A stretch of DNA of 64,000 nt from Entoloma clypeatum (GCA_963565915.1 OY751496.1:2728001-2792000); one strand, 5' to 3'; shown: positions 33,055-46,040, counted from the first letter of the stretch. Notes: a model not told the origin generated them from the sequence alone. Numbers and translations are program-made.

Positions 33055-34392
33055 TCGCCAGGACGCGTCGACTTCGATGAAGACTCCTGGACAAAATCAG
33101 CGTTTTAATACTCAATCCGACAATGATTAAAGTCTTTTTTGACTTCTCTCACCTACAAGCCACACTATTGGACGATGGAAAGGGTGATGAAGTTTGAAAG
33201 GGATGCAAATACACCACAACAACACGTCCACGCGACAGGCCTCCAAGTCGTGCTGTCACAACGTACAAGGTCGGAAATGCGCACCGAGGCGTTGCTGCAC
33301 CAAGCCAGTCGGGATGGGCAGCTCGCCATAAGCATCGTTAACTGTGATCCCAAGAAGACTCAGCTATTAGGGGGGGTGGAAAAAGAAACAGAGGGTGTGT
33401 CATGGCAATGGCCCCTGACGCAGATCGGGAGTTGGAGAGGCTTTTCTTGGCGGTAGAAGCCACAGAAATCTCACAATCGTCGAGTCACGGTCTGTACATT
33501 GACACCACACACCACAGAAAGGCGTCGCCACGGCGGCAACTAAGTCGGCTCGAAAGAATGAAAAAAACTAGAAACTTGTGTGGCCGAAGACCTGAGCCTG
33601 ATTCGAACAGGTGTTCTGCCAACTTCTAAGAACCGCCGTTGCCGTGCACTGCTTCCGCTGTGCTGTATAACTTCTATGTTAGAGTTTGCTCATGCCAATG
33701 AGTAATAATTACTTTGTATCTAATGTTACAAGAATATTTAATAGGCGAAGGGAGGCTAAGACGTAGGAGAGAGTGGGTGATACCCGACTCGGAAGGCCCA
33801 ACAGATCAAGTGACTGATAGGATGAGGTGAGCGTGGGTCAAGACACCGGGCATAGACAAACCCCTAGCTTGCTCGGTGCCAGTGCTTGGAACTGTTCGGC
33901 GTGGGCTGCCATTTTGGCAGGTCTACGCCATAATTCGGGGTGTCCAGATCCGGGATTCCAGTTCCAACCCCTTGGCTATCTATGTCGGGAAAGAAAGTAG
34001 AGTAATAGATCTATCTAAAGGATAGGAGGGTCGACCCTTCCCGGCTGCACTGGTGATAGCACCTGGGACTATTTAAGTCGAAACTATGGCACGTGTTCAT
34101 ATGCGGCAGTCGACTTTTTGATGCAACCCGGCTCTCGAATCAACACCTCACGCAGGTGACAGTGCAACATCTCATGGACAATGATCCAATACCTGTAAGC
34201 CCCGGCAATACATCCAGCACTTTATTGCCTGTAAAAATACAAGGCGCGGCATGGGCGGCATCACTGCGGCATCGATGGTTAGTATGTCATGAAGCATAAT
34301 AACACGGGTAGCGTTCCGTGTGTAGCACTATATAATGAACACCCACAATGACCCCACGACAACCCCATCATCCCCTGGCTCCTTGAAAAATC
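33055..34392. other. Intergenic region, no supported gene
   Basis: Scattered short ORFs with no domains. It includes the promoter of the CtIP-like gene and that of the MFS transporter. A sequence at 33590-33625 looks faintly like a tRNA T-arm but does not fold into a tRNA. Confidence 0.4.
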
Positions 34393-35597
34393 ATGGCTGG
34401 TGGAAGCAACAGTGACGTTCCCAGCCCACCTAAAGCTTCAGACGATAATTCCGACCGTCCTCTGACGACCGACTCAAAAGGGGCTGACGACATTGTCGTG
34501 GATTGGTATGGTCCTCAAGATCCTGATAATCCAAAAAAGTCTGTTTCATTCAAATTCATTTGCGTTGAAACTTATTGCAGCGAGATATAGCTGGCCATTC
34601 CGACGGAAATGGGCAGCGACTTTGGTAGTCTCCTCGTTTACTTTCATTTCCCCAGTCTCTTCCTCTATGATCGCGCCAGCGACGATTCAGGTTGCATCAG
34701 ACTTGGGAGTTACAAGCGACGTCGTTACGGCGATGATGACGTCGGTGTTCGTTTTGGGCTATGGTGGGTTTTCCTCCGCAACGAATTCATGTTTGAACTC
34801 ACTCGCAAGCCGAATATGCTGAAGCTGTTGGGCCTCTCGTAAGTTGTGACGTTGGGGTCATGTCTGGTCATAATTATTCACCTCCGCGCATCTAGTTTTT
34901 GGGACCCCTGAGTGAGATTTTCGGAAGGTCGCGGGTATTGCAATATTCCAACTTGTTCTATCTCTGTAGGTTATGCCAGCGTGTCTTGTCTGTTGAGTTT
35001 CGACTGACATGGATCTGCAGTATGGAATTTCGTTGGTGCATTCGCACGAACGGAGGGTCAGTTTATCGCCTTCCGGCTGCTTGCTGGACTTGGCGGAAGT
35101 GCTCCACTATCTGTGAGCTCCCTTGAATCGTAATTACTTACGCCTGTTCATTTTTGGATATCTTAGATAGGAGGAGGCGTCCTAGGAGACATATGGCATC
35201 CTGAGGAGAGAGGTACAGCGATCGCAGTTTATCATCAGGAAAACCCCCAATACGCAAATGGACCTGATTGAGCAAAATAGTGTCCCAGTAGAATGAAATT
35301 GAGCTAAATTTGGCATATTGATCAATATTGGCACAAAGTGGTCCGTTGAGTCAGATGAAAAGTCGCAATGATGACAGCTGGTCATTCAAATGATGAGAGA
35401 CGGACATTGAGCTCAACCTTGTCCATTTTGGAACTTATGAGCACTCATGAGAAACAGCTGAGACAGTCATAATATGGCTCAATTGGAGCATTTCGCATTC
35501 ATTTTAACGAAAGATGTTCAAACTTTAATCCAATTGAACATTTAACAAGGACAAATGTGATGTAAACGAGCGGTGTTGAAAAGAATAATCGAGCTAA

Positions 35598-37810
35598 TCA
35601 AACTTCCATTCCCTCCAGATCCAGGATGGCCATGGAGTTGTTGGCAACAGCGAGGGCCGAATGCGATTGTGAAGCACTTGACATCAATCAGTTTGCGTAA
35701 CCACCATGAAATTGGTCAGCACTCACTTGACTTCCTTGTAAATGTTCGCCAAAAGGCGGTGGTAGGCAGGTAGATTGTCACGACGGATATTGTTGAGGAA
35801 GAGCAGATGACCACGGTAGACATCCTCGTTCGCCTCGGAATTGAACTCAGTCCTCCTTAGAAACCCCCCACTCCAGTCTTGAAGAGACGCATGGACCTAA
35901 AAAAAAATGAGACAGAAGTAACAAAGGATAGTCTAGAAGGCTAACAGCAGTCGCAATCATGCACACCATTGTGGCAGGCACTTCTAGTTCTGAGCGTTGA
36001 GGGTCAGCATCTGTCATGCTCGAGGTAAAGCGGTGTGAGTGTCGATCGGCCATGGAGCCCCGCGAGCCTGAGAAATAATAATCTCTGATGCTTGAAATGA
36101 TGACTGCATGGTTGAATGGTCGCGTTCGACGTATCAAACCAGTCTGAGATAGTATTAATATAATGAAGAAAGGATGCCAAAATTACTTGCCTCCGTACGC
36201 GGGTAAATATAGTCACCCGTCGTCAAAAGCTTCTTGACCTGTTCTTTACAGTCTGTGATATTACCAGAGAGCTGAAATGAAAGCTCGATTTTCGGAGTGG
36301 TAATCTTCTTTGCACCGCACCGGACATTTGAAATACGTGTTGCCAGCTAGAAAAAAACATCAGGAGAGCAGAACTTTTTTAAAATCCAACACTTACTAAA
36401 CGTGAAACAAATCGCAGTAATCTCTTGTCCGTGTTGAGACGATGAGAGAGCTCCTTGAATGTCATATCCGTCGCGAGGCTGGTAAGTATATCCCGATAAT
36501 ACTCGTCTGCAAGAGCTGTTGCTGGATAGGCATCGCTGAATAATGCATCGCCTGTGACATGACGGATGGCAGCTTTGATGAGTGCCTGGACTTGTGGTGG
36601 CTGAGAGTTGAGCGAAATATTACGGGCACCCGGCTGAGGAGGCACATAGCTTGCCTCTTCAGGCCAGTGGGTACCACAATCCTCCGTGTCTGAGGCGTTA
36701 CCATTGGGACCTGTATCTTCAGCCCCCTCTTCCTTGCAAGCTGCCCATTTTGGAACCTCATTCATACGCGCTAATGCACGTTGCAATCGGACCTGGTGCT
36801 AATGATCAATGACATTGAAGGATTGGAGAGACGTTCCATACCTGTTTCATGACATACTCTGGTTCATCGTCCAGCTCGTCGAATGCTGGCGGATATTCAC
36901 CGTTCGGGTAGACATCCTCCTCCTCTGATTCGGAGGCATGTGGGTCTTCCTCGTCATCAATGGTAGAGGCCTTGGTCTTGGCTGAAGCGTTGGAGCCCCA
37001 ATGGGGACGCTGTAACCATGTCAGTACGTTGCGTGAGAAAACATTTTCAGCATGCATTACTTCGGCAGCCAGCTTTTTTCTCAGAGCGGCATGATCAAGG
37101 CCATCAAGGTCATCGTCAGGCTCGTCAGACTGGTCAGCATCAGAGACCTCAGCTTGGGGATCGGAGTCATCGCCAGACTCATCGCCATTGTTGGGCTCGT
37201 GTTTCTTCTGTTGATGGTCTGAGGGATTGCTGGCAGCCATGCAGGTGTCCTCGTCATCAGAGTTAATAATAGCAGGAGCTTTGCGCGATAGCTTCGGAGC
37301 AGATACTGAGCAAGATAGGCCTTTAGTAAAATTGAATTTCTGCTTCGATGTCAAGGAAATGACACACCATTTGCATTCAAGTTCAACTTGGTGGAAATAG
37401 GTCTGCGGCCCGACGATTTCATAGCAGCTGCGTAAAAGATTGAGTGTCGTTATGAAAAAGCTCATTGGGCTGAGGAGATGTACCTTGCTTCTTCGCCACT
37501 GGCAGAACTTGAGATGGAGATGCAGCACGTTTTCGAGCTCCCTTTGGTGCAGCTCCTTGGGCTATCTACAGGTTAAATGACGCCAAATATGAGTAGCAGT
37601 ACGTACTACTAGCAACTTGGCGTGCTTTTTGTTTAGCTTGGCGGCCACCTGCTAAGGGTGTGAGCAATGGGTTTTCATCTCGAGAGTTGGCGGCATACCT
37701 GGTGGGGGGTCTGCCGAGACATTTGTGGTTGGTGGTTGAACATTTTCTTTACCCATGTTGCGGTTAGCAGCGCGTTCCATGCGAGACTTGATGGCACCTG
37801 TCTTGGGCAT
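35598..37810 (-). CDS. DUF6532 protein carried by Plavaka copy 2
   Basis: The second copy of the transposon-borne DUF6532 gene, with the same exon layout as at 20344-22556. It starts at the ATG at 37810, with stop at 35598-35600. The two substitutions I saw inside the gene span (37456 and about 37498) fall within or beside small exons and introns of the basic N-terminal region. The DUF6532 domain exons are unchanged. Identity of the copies says the gene was intact at the last transposition. Whether the protein is needed for mobility is not known. Confidence 0.8.
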
Positions 37811-38121
37811 TGTCTTTAAAAGAGGGCAAGGTTAGATGTTGAATGGAGAGGGAAAGAGTAAGAAGTTGGATGAAACAAGAGGATGTTTGGGTTTGAGAAG
37901 AATAAGGAGTGGTCCAAAATAATAACAGAGGACCAGCCTACTGTCAGTTTGAAACAACGGTCAACGTCTTAGAGGTGGGGGAAGTGAGGAATGAGGGTTC
38001 CGTTGGAAAGCGACCAAGATATAATAAGTAAGAAAAACAGGCAACATGTTGCATGACAACACGCAGTCCTCAAATCATCTGATTCTGAATGAAACGAGAT
38101 CCATATTCTTAAAAGTTCACC
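37811..38121. promoter_or_regulatory. Shared divergent promoter region of Plavaka copy 2
   Basis: The same 311-bp gap between start codons as in copy 1. No difference from copy 1 was noticed. Confidence 0.5.
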
Positions 38122-41100
38122 ATGCACATTATCTGCCCAGGCTGTGGATTTTCAGTCAAACAAACGGGCTTCAGAAATCATACACATACCAGTGGTGACC
38201 CACGATGCAGAGCCAAACGACCTCCAATCCATACACCTACGTTCGAACCTCCCCCACAATCCTCAAACAACAAAACTGTTCCTGACCCTGGAGGCGACAT
38301 GGTTGTGGAGCCGTCTGGGGACTTCTTCGGAAATTATGCCGATTACAGTGAACGGGATTTCAGGCTTGAGCCTGAAGCGAAGGAAGCCATGCCCTCTACA
38401 GCCGAATTTGAAGCAAAGGAAGCCGTTTCACCTGCAGATGATTTTTTTTCAGACGACAGGATTGATGATCATGACGTGGAGGCTTACGGAGAGGAGGAGA
38501 TAGATGTGGAGGATCTCGATGCAGCAAATGCCGAGCAGGAAACTGGACTGGAGCCAGAACGCCCACCATGTGATGACCTCCCACAACCTGAACATGAGGA
38601 ACCAAGCCTACAACACAATCTCAGCGAAGCACGTCGTATTCGAGGGGGTGCAGAGGAACCTCTTACCCAGAAGCCCTTTGTTGTCAACTTTCCCAATGCC
38701 AATGCTGGCAAAATCTACTCCCGCGAGTCCCTTGGGACGAACGACCACTATACAGAGAAACTTGCTGCGCCCAACAACCCATATGCACCATTCTCTTCGA
38801 AGCTTGAATGGGAGATTGCAAGGTGGGCCAAGCTCCGTGGGCCAGGCTCGACGGCATTCACAGAACTTCTGAAGATCGATGGGGTAAGCGAAAGTTTGGA
38901 AAGTCTGCCGAGGCAGTTGGCTCACTTGTGCTGCAGGTTGTACAAGCCCTCGGACTCTCTTTCAAGAACTCTCTTGAGCTCAACCGAATCATTGATAACA
39001 GTCTTCCGGGTCGGCCATGCTTCAAGCGTCGTGAGGTGATGATCGAAGGGGAGGTCTGCGAAGTCTTCTTTCGAGATGTGATACCCTGCATTCAGGCGTT
39101 ATTCAGTGACCAAGAGTTTGCCCCATACATGGTCTTCGCTCCAGAGAGACATTATACGGATGAAGAAGAGACAACTCGGATGTATCACGATGTGCATACT
39201 GGACGATGGTGGTGGTCAACACAGGTATGCAGTGTTTGATGTTGTGGGTCCCTATATATATTTACACATATGTCAAACGCAGGAAGTTCTAGAGCGCGAC
39301 AAACCTGGCGCGACAATTATACCACTCATTATTTCAACCGACAAGACACAGTTAACCCTTTTCCGTAACAAATCTGCATATCCCATCTACTTGACGATCG
39401 GAAACATCCCAAAAGAAATACGTCGCAAACCATCATGCCGTGCCTATGTGCTATTGGGCTATCTTCCAACCACTCGCCTTGAACATGTCGCAAATAAAAC
39501 CGCCCGGCGGCGCGAGCTTGCAAACCTCTATCATGCCTGTATGGGAAAGATCTTGAAACCGTTGAGGACAGCTGGGAGAAATGGGTTATTCTTGACAACT
39601 GGCGATGGCATCACCCGCCGCGGTCATCCCCTCTTGGCTTGCATTGTCAGCGACTATCCTGAACACATTCTTACGACCTGCACCTTCACTGGTCAATGCC
39701 CATCATGTCCAACTCCACATGACGAATTGGGGTCTTATGACCCTCAAAACCCTCCAAAACTCCGAGAGCTAGAACATGTTTTAGACGCTCTTGATTCATT
39801 CGATGCTGATCCGGGCGGTTTCCTCCAAACTTGCAAAAAGGCTGGTGTGAAACCGATTGTCAATCCATTCTGGAAAGATCTCCCCTACGTCCACATCTAT
39901 CGCTCCATTACGCCTGATGTCTTGCACCAACTGTACCAAGGCATTATGAAGCATTTGATTAACTGGGTTACCCAGGCATGTGGGGCTGCGGAAATCGATG
40001 CACGGTGTCGCCGTATGCCTCCAAACCACAACACTCGCCTTTTCATGAAGGGTATATCCAGTCTCTCGCGCGTTTCTGGTCAAGAACATGACCAAATGTG
40101 TCGAATCCTCATCGGCCTGATCATTGACGCTCCGCTTCCTGGGGGACTCTCAAACGCGAGACTACTCGCTTCCGTCAGAGCCCTCCTCGACTTCCTCTAT
40201 CTGGCTCAATACCCTATCCATACTGACGAGACAATCACACTACTTGAAGACGCACTTGAACGGTTCCACAACAACAAATCCATCTTCATCGACCTTGGCA
40301 TACGTGAGAACTTCAATATCCCGAAACTCCATTGGGCCCGCCATTATGCTGCAGCCATCAAGCTCTATGGTACAACAGACAACGTGAACACCCAGTACAC
40401 CGAGCGGTTACACATCGACCTTGCGAAGGATGCCTATGCTGCGACAAACCGTAAAGATGAGTTTTCACAGATGACAGTATGGGTCGAACGGAAGGAGAAG
40501 ATTCTTCGCCATTCGCAGTACATCGCCTGGCGTCGACAAGGATCTCCGAGAGTCAAACCGAAGGAATGGCTCCCACCAGGTCTTGAACTTGACCGTGTAA
40601 TGCACCTGAGCAAGCATCCGACTGTTCGCGCAGTCACCTTTGACAAGTTGGGAGAGCAATACGGTGCCCAATTTTTCCGAACGGCACTGGCTCGCTATGT
40701 TATTCTTGTCAATGAACCTAACATTACAGCTGCCCAGCTCGAACGCCGTCTATGGACTATTCAAATCCCCTTCCAAAAGGTTCCAGTTTGGCATCGTTTG
40801 AAGTACTTACAGACGGATCCGGTCACTAGCGTGTCGTCAACTGCGGATGCGGTGCTAGTTCGGCCGGAGGCGAGAGATCGACGGGGGCGGTTGGTTCCTG
40901 GACGGTTTGACACCGTACTCATCAACGATGGTACAGGCCAGGCAGGTGGAATCGAAGGTGAGTTCGAAATGTTCAACTTCCCTCCGACCCGACCATTGTC
41001 TAACTAGTACATTACAGGATATCGTGTTGGGCGCGTTCGCGTCATCTTCTCGTTGCCAGAGAAGTCTCACCATATCTTGTTCAACGACCCGAATATCTGT

Positions 41101-41376
41101 GTTCCTCGTCACCATGCCTATGTTGAGTGGTTCTCACCATTCCAAGCTCCCGAACCCCACCATCTCTTGCATAAAATTTCGGTTCTCAAAGACCCCAATG
41201 GAGGACGTATCTGTAGTATCATCCCTGTATCCAGCATTCGACGGAGCGTACAACTTTTCCCCAAGTTCGGTGCTCGGGCACCATCAGATTGGACGAGTAG
41301 CAATGTTCTTGATGTTTGTAATAATTTTTTCGTCAACGTTTTTACAGACCGACACGTCTATAGAGTTTTGTATTAG
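38122..41376 (+). CDS. Plavaka transposase, copy 2
   Basis: Same gene as 22868-26122, with identical intron positions and a stop at 41376. Two amino-acid differences were seen: Gly to Arg in the acidic linker (ERDFRLEPE here) and Val to Gly in the block before the conserved CKKAGVKPI (ADPGGFLQT here). Other Plavaka transposases vary at both places as far as I recall, so both copies may be active. The zinc finger ICPGCGFSVKQTGFRNHTH and all core blocks are unchanged. Confidence 0.93.
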
Positions 41377-43046
41377 TGGGTCAAATTGTGCACAAATTAT
41401 CATCATAGCGCAAACATTTTACACCTTGAATTTGAATGCCCGAGAATTCGGCACAATTATACACTATTCGACTCAACGGAGCATCAAATGCTCAATCTGA
41501 TCTATTAGTACACGTTTTCAGATAATTGACGCTCATCTTGGTCAATTTCACAGTTTAGGTTTTTCCTGATGATTCTCTCGCACCTTTACTCGGGCCTGTC
41601 CTTGGGCCACTTTGCGGTGCTTGGTACATATATACTACTATTCCAGCCTTTTTGTCACAAATATTGACATCATGCACAGGATAGCTGAAAAGTCTACGTG
41701 GCGTTGGGTCGTACGTCTTTTTTTATTTATTCCGTAACGTGAACCGCTGCTAAAGCCCTTATAACTCGCATAGTTTTGGTCGACAAGTATCGTGGATGTC
41801 GCCGTTCAAATATCTGGTCTCTATTTTCTTCAAGAAAGTAAGTCACTTCTGCTGCTCGTGTCTCCACAGATTCATCATGGACGTAAAAGGCTATGCACCT
41901 GTGCTTCTCGAGCGCAAGGCGGAAAGAATACGGAGCCGTCTGGATCCTGAGAAAGGGCAGTTGGCACGGGTGCACACTGTATTCGAGGCACAGGGAGGAC
42001 GATCGTAAGTACTTCACAACATCGTGAAGTGTCAATAATTGAATAGTCACGTCGTCAGTTGGTCCCAGATCTTTTCTAAGGCTCTCACCCGACCTTTCAT
42101 GATTTTTGCCAGAGAGCCTATCATCCAGCTATTGGGTGTATATATGGCGTTCATCTATGGTCTTTTCTACCGTCAGTCTTCCCTCCTTCACGACCCATGG
42201 CCATGGTTGATACTCAACGCAGCGTTGTATTGCAGTGTTTTTGACAAATATAACATCCATATTCCATGGTACTTATCATGAGAACATTGGAATTGTGGGG
42301 CTACACTTCCTCGCATTGGGTATCGGGCTCTCTTGCGCATCGCAAGTCAATGGGAGGGTCATCGATCGTATATATATCCACCTCAAGAACAAGAATAGTG
42401 GCGTCGGTGAACCTGAATTTCGTCTCCGTAAGTTTCTTTCCTCTCTGAAGGACGCGGATGTTTGACAGGCGGGCGTTCAAGCACCAATGATTCCGGGGAC
42501 TATCATCCTTCCTATGGGTCTTCTTATAGCTGGATGGGCTGCGGAACGACACATCCACTGGATAGTTGTCGATATTGCGAGTCCTAACTCCTTCAACTCT
42601 TCATTCCTCCATGCTGATGGCATGTCCAGGGCACCGCACTCATAGGAGCAGGAATCATCTTACTCTTCCAGTCGATACAAACATACGTCGTCGACACCTT
42701 CACGCTGCATGCCGCCTCTGGTTCGTAGGAACATTTTCCGTGCGTGAATAAGCGTTAAATTCTGGCCCCTTTCCAGCGCTCGCTGCAGTATCATTCCTTC
42801 GATCGGTGGCGGGCTTTGGATTCCCCTTGTTTGCGCCCCCAATGTTTCGTGCGCTTGGGTATGGTGAAGGCAGCACGGTTTTGGCCGCGGTGGCGGTTGG
42901 GCTTGGATGTCCCGCGTACGTCCCTGTTCATAATTTACTTCACTTGGCACCCCTAATGCCCTCTTTACCGTGTGTTTAGGCCATGGGTCTTCTGGTATTA
43001 TGGCAAGCGTATACGCATGAGCAGCAAATACGCTCGCAACACATGA

Positions 43047-43605
43047 TAATTATATACGAGGACGCCAGAGTCACGGTCGCGAGCCATACGACATCATGGC
43101 TGCTCAAACATCAAAGCAAGATTCTTTACTGGCACAGCACTTGTAATCAGATATATGGATCGGAATGTTTTCTTTCACGTCAGCCATGTATTTCTATACA
43201 AGTCACGATCTTGAACAACGAGATTTCTTGAGCTCTTTGTCGACTTTCCGAAAAACGCGCTGAAATTCCTTGCGTACCGTAACAGTAAGGCAGGTACAGC
43301 TACCTCATACACTATCAGGTCGTTGTAACTGTTAGTAGTAGTTCTATGGTAATTGCATTTCGTTAGAAGAACGTCCAAAGTTTGAGACCAGGAGGCGATC
43401 GGTAAAGTAGTCGGATATCCTAATATTTGAGCGATATTTTCGCTTTGGATTGGCTAGTATGGAGCAATCATTAACAATGGCAAATATCAGTCCAGAAGAA
43501 TATCCCCAAGTGTTAACAACAGGCTAGAAGAATAACCACGTGGAATAAAATCTTGACCACGCACAGACAAAAGTGACGATGAGACGTTGACGATGATGCG
43601 CGCGT
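43047..43605. other. Intergenic region, no gene seen
   Basis: 3' flank of the MFS gene and of the convergent membrane-protein gene. Stop-rich, no motif. Confidence 0.45.
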
Positions 43606-44915
43606 CTACACAGGACTGTAGACAGGCGGTAACTCGACCGTCGGCGTTCCCGTATCGGGCGCCACAATCCCAGAAGCTCGGATACCGCTGTCAACATGTT
43701 GCCGGACCTGCCCGGACTCCGGCTTTTGACCCGAAGACGGCGACTCCACCTCAGGCGTGTTGACATCAACTCTCAGTTCCTGACTTTCTGCAGGTGTCGA
43801 CTCAGCACCCGCAGGTTCTGCGGAAGGGCCGGCGGGTTGTATGTTAAGCAATGGAGGGACGGGAGGTATTGGATCAGAGCTCGGCGTCTGAGTCGGCGCT
43901 TCACGTCGAGGGCTCGTACTCTCGGCCAGAGATCTTCTGGTCGTCGGGCGGGATACACGTTTTCGAGATGGCAAAGCAGGTGGGCCAGCAACCAGTCGCA
44001 TGGGATCGAACTCCTGGTTCACATCTACCGATGAGTTTCCGGAGGGGTCATGTATTGGCAGGGCAAGCAAAAACGGTTCGATGGAAGGATGTCGGCTGTG
44101 GCGGTTATGGACTGTAGAAGGGAGGAGCGTCGCATCAGATGTTTGAAAGGGGGAAAAAGAAGGCGATAGTAGGGACAACTCACGATTAGATAGGCTTTCT
44201 TTTTCTTGTAATTCCCGGACCGGTATTCGTCGGCTCCGTCGATAGAACAGGATGACGAATACAATCGCGAGTATGAAGAATAAGCCACCGATAATACCGC
44301 CGACGATGACACCCATATGCTGGTTTGCATTTGATGTGCCTTTTGACGACGATGAACCAGTAGAAGAGGGAAGGCCGACGGTTGATGTGATACTTGGATC
44401 CGTGACGAGGAAATAATCGAACCAGATAGTACCCTCTCCGGGTTCCGGGGGAATGTTCAGCTTTGCCATCGTGACCGTCATTGTACTGAGAACATCGGAT
44501 GAGCTGGGGACCTCGCGTAAGAACGAGACTTGTAAATTCGACTCACTGATCCCCCAGTTCAAGCTGGTCCGATCTCCAAAATTGCTGCCTGCCTTGGTCT
44601 CCGGATCCCGTCTGGGATGTGATCGGCACTGGACGGCCACCGTCGACGGAGTAGTTGGTCACGACGCCCCCCGAGTTGTTGTCGAATAGGCCAAAGACAG
44701 CGATGAAGGTTCCTGATGATATTAGATCAGACTCCAAGTTCTTGATGATAGTTATGAAAAAAAAGCCCACCTCTGAACGACACAGTGAAAGAATCGCCCA
44801 CTTTGGTCGAGCTCGAGAGGGTTTCGTCAAACTCGGTCGGGGGAGTAGATGCGTGGGACCAGGTTCCGTTGTAGGATACCTTGGAGTAGTCCTGGTCGTC
44901 GATGTAGACCGCCAT
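43606..44915 (-). CDS. Single-pass membrane protein with jelly-roll-like ectodomain
   Basis: From the ATG at 44915 (MAVYIDDQDYSKVSYNGTW) three exons join in frame. The first ends FTVSFR and runs over an intron (about 44708-44768) into GTFIAVFGLFDNNSGGVV and YSVDGGRPVPI. The second intron (about 44519-44563) leads to SSDVLSTMTVTMAKLNIP and WFDYFLVTD. This D-D-x-D/Y ... F-x-G-T-x-I-x-V-F-G ... Y-x-V-D-G-G pattern is a common Agaricomycete ectodomain, probably a beta-sandwich. A Ser/Thr linker is followed by one transmembrane helix (GVIVGGIIGGLFFILAIVFV) and a basic stop-transfer (FYRRSRRIPVR). A long proline/serine-rich cytoplasmic tail ends in ELPPVYSPV. I saw no N-terminal signal peptide, so an upstream exon may be missing. 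Role unknown; possibly surface sensing. Confidence 0.75.
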
Positions 44916-46040
44916 GACTGTGAGGCAACAGTCGATAACTGTGGTTCGAAAGAGAGAGTCGATCCTTGAGTCATTCCTTTCACAATGGTGATTTTAAATG
45001 GGGTGCTTTTGTACTATACCCTGCAAGGGCGACTGATCCGAAGTCTTAGGTGCGTTGGTATGTAACAGGTGGACGGCGGAGTGGGGCTTCGGCGTCAATT
45101 AAGAGATCCTTCGACAACTTGTGCCTTTTGAATGATCCAAAAACACAGCATACACTGTACACTGCAATGGCACGCCATGAACGAATCATCATGATCACAA
45201 GCCCCGAGGATTCGATGACCTGTTGCATTGCTCGTTTCGACTCTCCCGACTGAAGGAACTCGGGAGAGATCCCAAGCGATAAGCCACTGTCAATCAGCGC
45301 CCGTTGATAACTTGAAGCCTCAATCAACACATGCACCTCGGGGCAGTGCAAACGCCACAGAGATCACCTTATTACCAATTAGGAAATACTTGCCTCAAAT
45401 CAAAACACGGCGAGAGATCCAATGAAAGGCATTGAGAGCCATCGCACTGGCAATGACGATAACGGCGGCAGGAACGTAGGGCGGCTCGATCATTAGCCAT
45501 ACTTACTCAAGTTCCGGATGAGTCGGGACGGTGTGTAGAACACAGGCTCGGCTCATTGAAGGGTGCATGAAATCGGGTCGTTCAAGTATTTACGATATTT
45601 GCGACCTATCACCACTGACTGGCCGGGTGTGGATAGGAGCAACCTGCTCAGGAACCGACATCAGATTTACCGTTGCGTTGTTGGTGTGTCTGTGATGGTC
45701 CCACTGAAAGAGTGATATTGTAATAAGCGAATGATGTACATACGTATATATCATGTTCACCCACTTCAAGACAACCCAGAATGTGCCCCAAAAAGACCCA
45801 AAAAGCTTTTCCCAAATCCCAATCAAAATGACGATAATGAAGACACCCATCTCCCGGATTCGCTGATCATATCCGTATGAGGTACCTCTGGACATAAGAG
45901 CACGTCGGATTGTCACCGCCAGACGCCTCCGACTGAACAACCAACCCTGACCAAGACACAAAAGGAGAGGGTCATGAACACTGCTCCGATATAAATACGG
46001 TCCAGCCTTGAGCAAATTATCAGTTCACGTCGTGTAGATT
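44916..46040. other. Region with possible decayed membrane-protein gene
   Basis: On the minus strand, short coding-like pieces include a hydrophobic one near 45430-45520 (IEPPYVPAAVIVIASAMALN), one near 45150-45230 (VIMMIRSWRAIAVYSVCCVF), and 45590-46015 with a hydrophobic stretch (MGVFIIVILIGIWEKLFGSF). They could be exons of a membrane protein or a pseudogene, but I could not link them. Confidence 0.3.

Larger units (their letters stand above)
35233..41571 (+). mobile_element. Plavaka DNA transposon, complete copy 2 (6,339 bp)
   Basis: Same structure, orientation and length as copy 1, offset by 15,254 bp. The termini are CATCAGGAAAAC at 35233 and TTTTTCCTGATG ending at 41571. The flanks are AT at 35231-35232 and 41572-41573, different from the TG of copy 1, which proves a separate insertion event. 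Substitutions I noticed relative to copy 1 are at 35814 (C for T), 37456 (A for G), about 37498 (A for G), about 38362 (A for G, Gly to Arg) and about 39818 (G for T, Val to Gly). Both genes remain open. The element sits in a coding exon of the MFS gene. Confidence 0.93.
34393..43046 (+). pseudogene. DHA1-type MFS transporter interrupted by Plavaka copy 2
   Basis: A twelve-helix MFS drug/polyamine-type proton antiporter. The ATG at 34393 gives MAGGSNSDVPSPPKASDD, then IVVDWYGPQDPDNPK. Short introns separate exons with FRRKWAATLVVSSFTF, GPLFLGPLSEIFGRSRVL (motif A-like region), QFIAFRLLAGLGGSAPLS and GGGVLGDIWHPEERGTAI. The last exon is cut in the Tyr codon of AVY by the transposon at 35233. 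After 41571 it resumes as SLAPLLGPVLGPLCGAW, the antiporter signature (motif C), then STWRWVFWSTSIVDV, SWSQIFSKALTRPFMIF, NIGIVGLHFLALGIGL, MIPGTIILPMGLLIAGW, ALIGAGIILLFQSIQTYV, RSVAGFGFPLFAPPMF and the stop at 43044-43046. Every exon is open and every splice site plausible (one intron, near 42576, has a GC donor). The only damage is the insertion. Confidence 0.88.

Noticed and set aside
33585..33625. tRNA-like T-arm (TTCGAAT loop) on the minus strand
   Set aside because: Only four of five stem pairs form. The acceptor and anticodon arms do not fold at the required distances.
19979..41571. Segmental duplication as the origin of the two 6.3-kb copies
   Set aside because: Similarity stops exactly at the TIRs, and the 2-bp flanks differ between copies (TG and AT).
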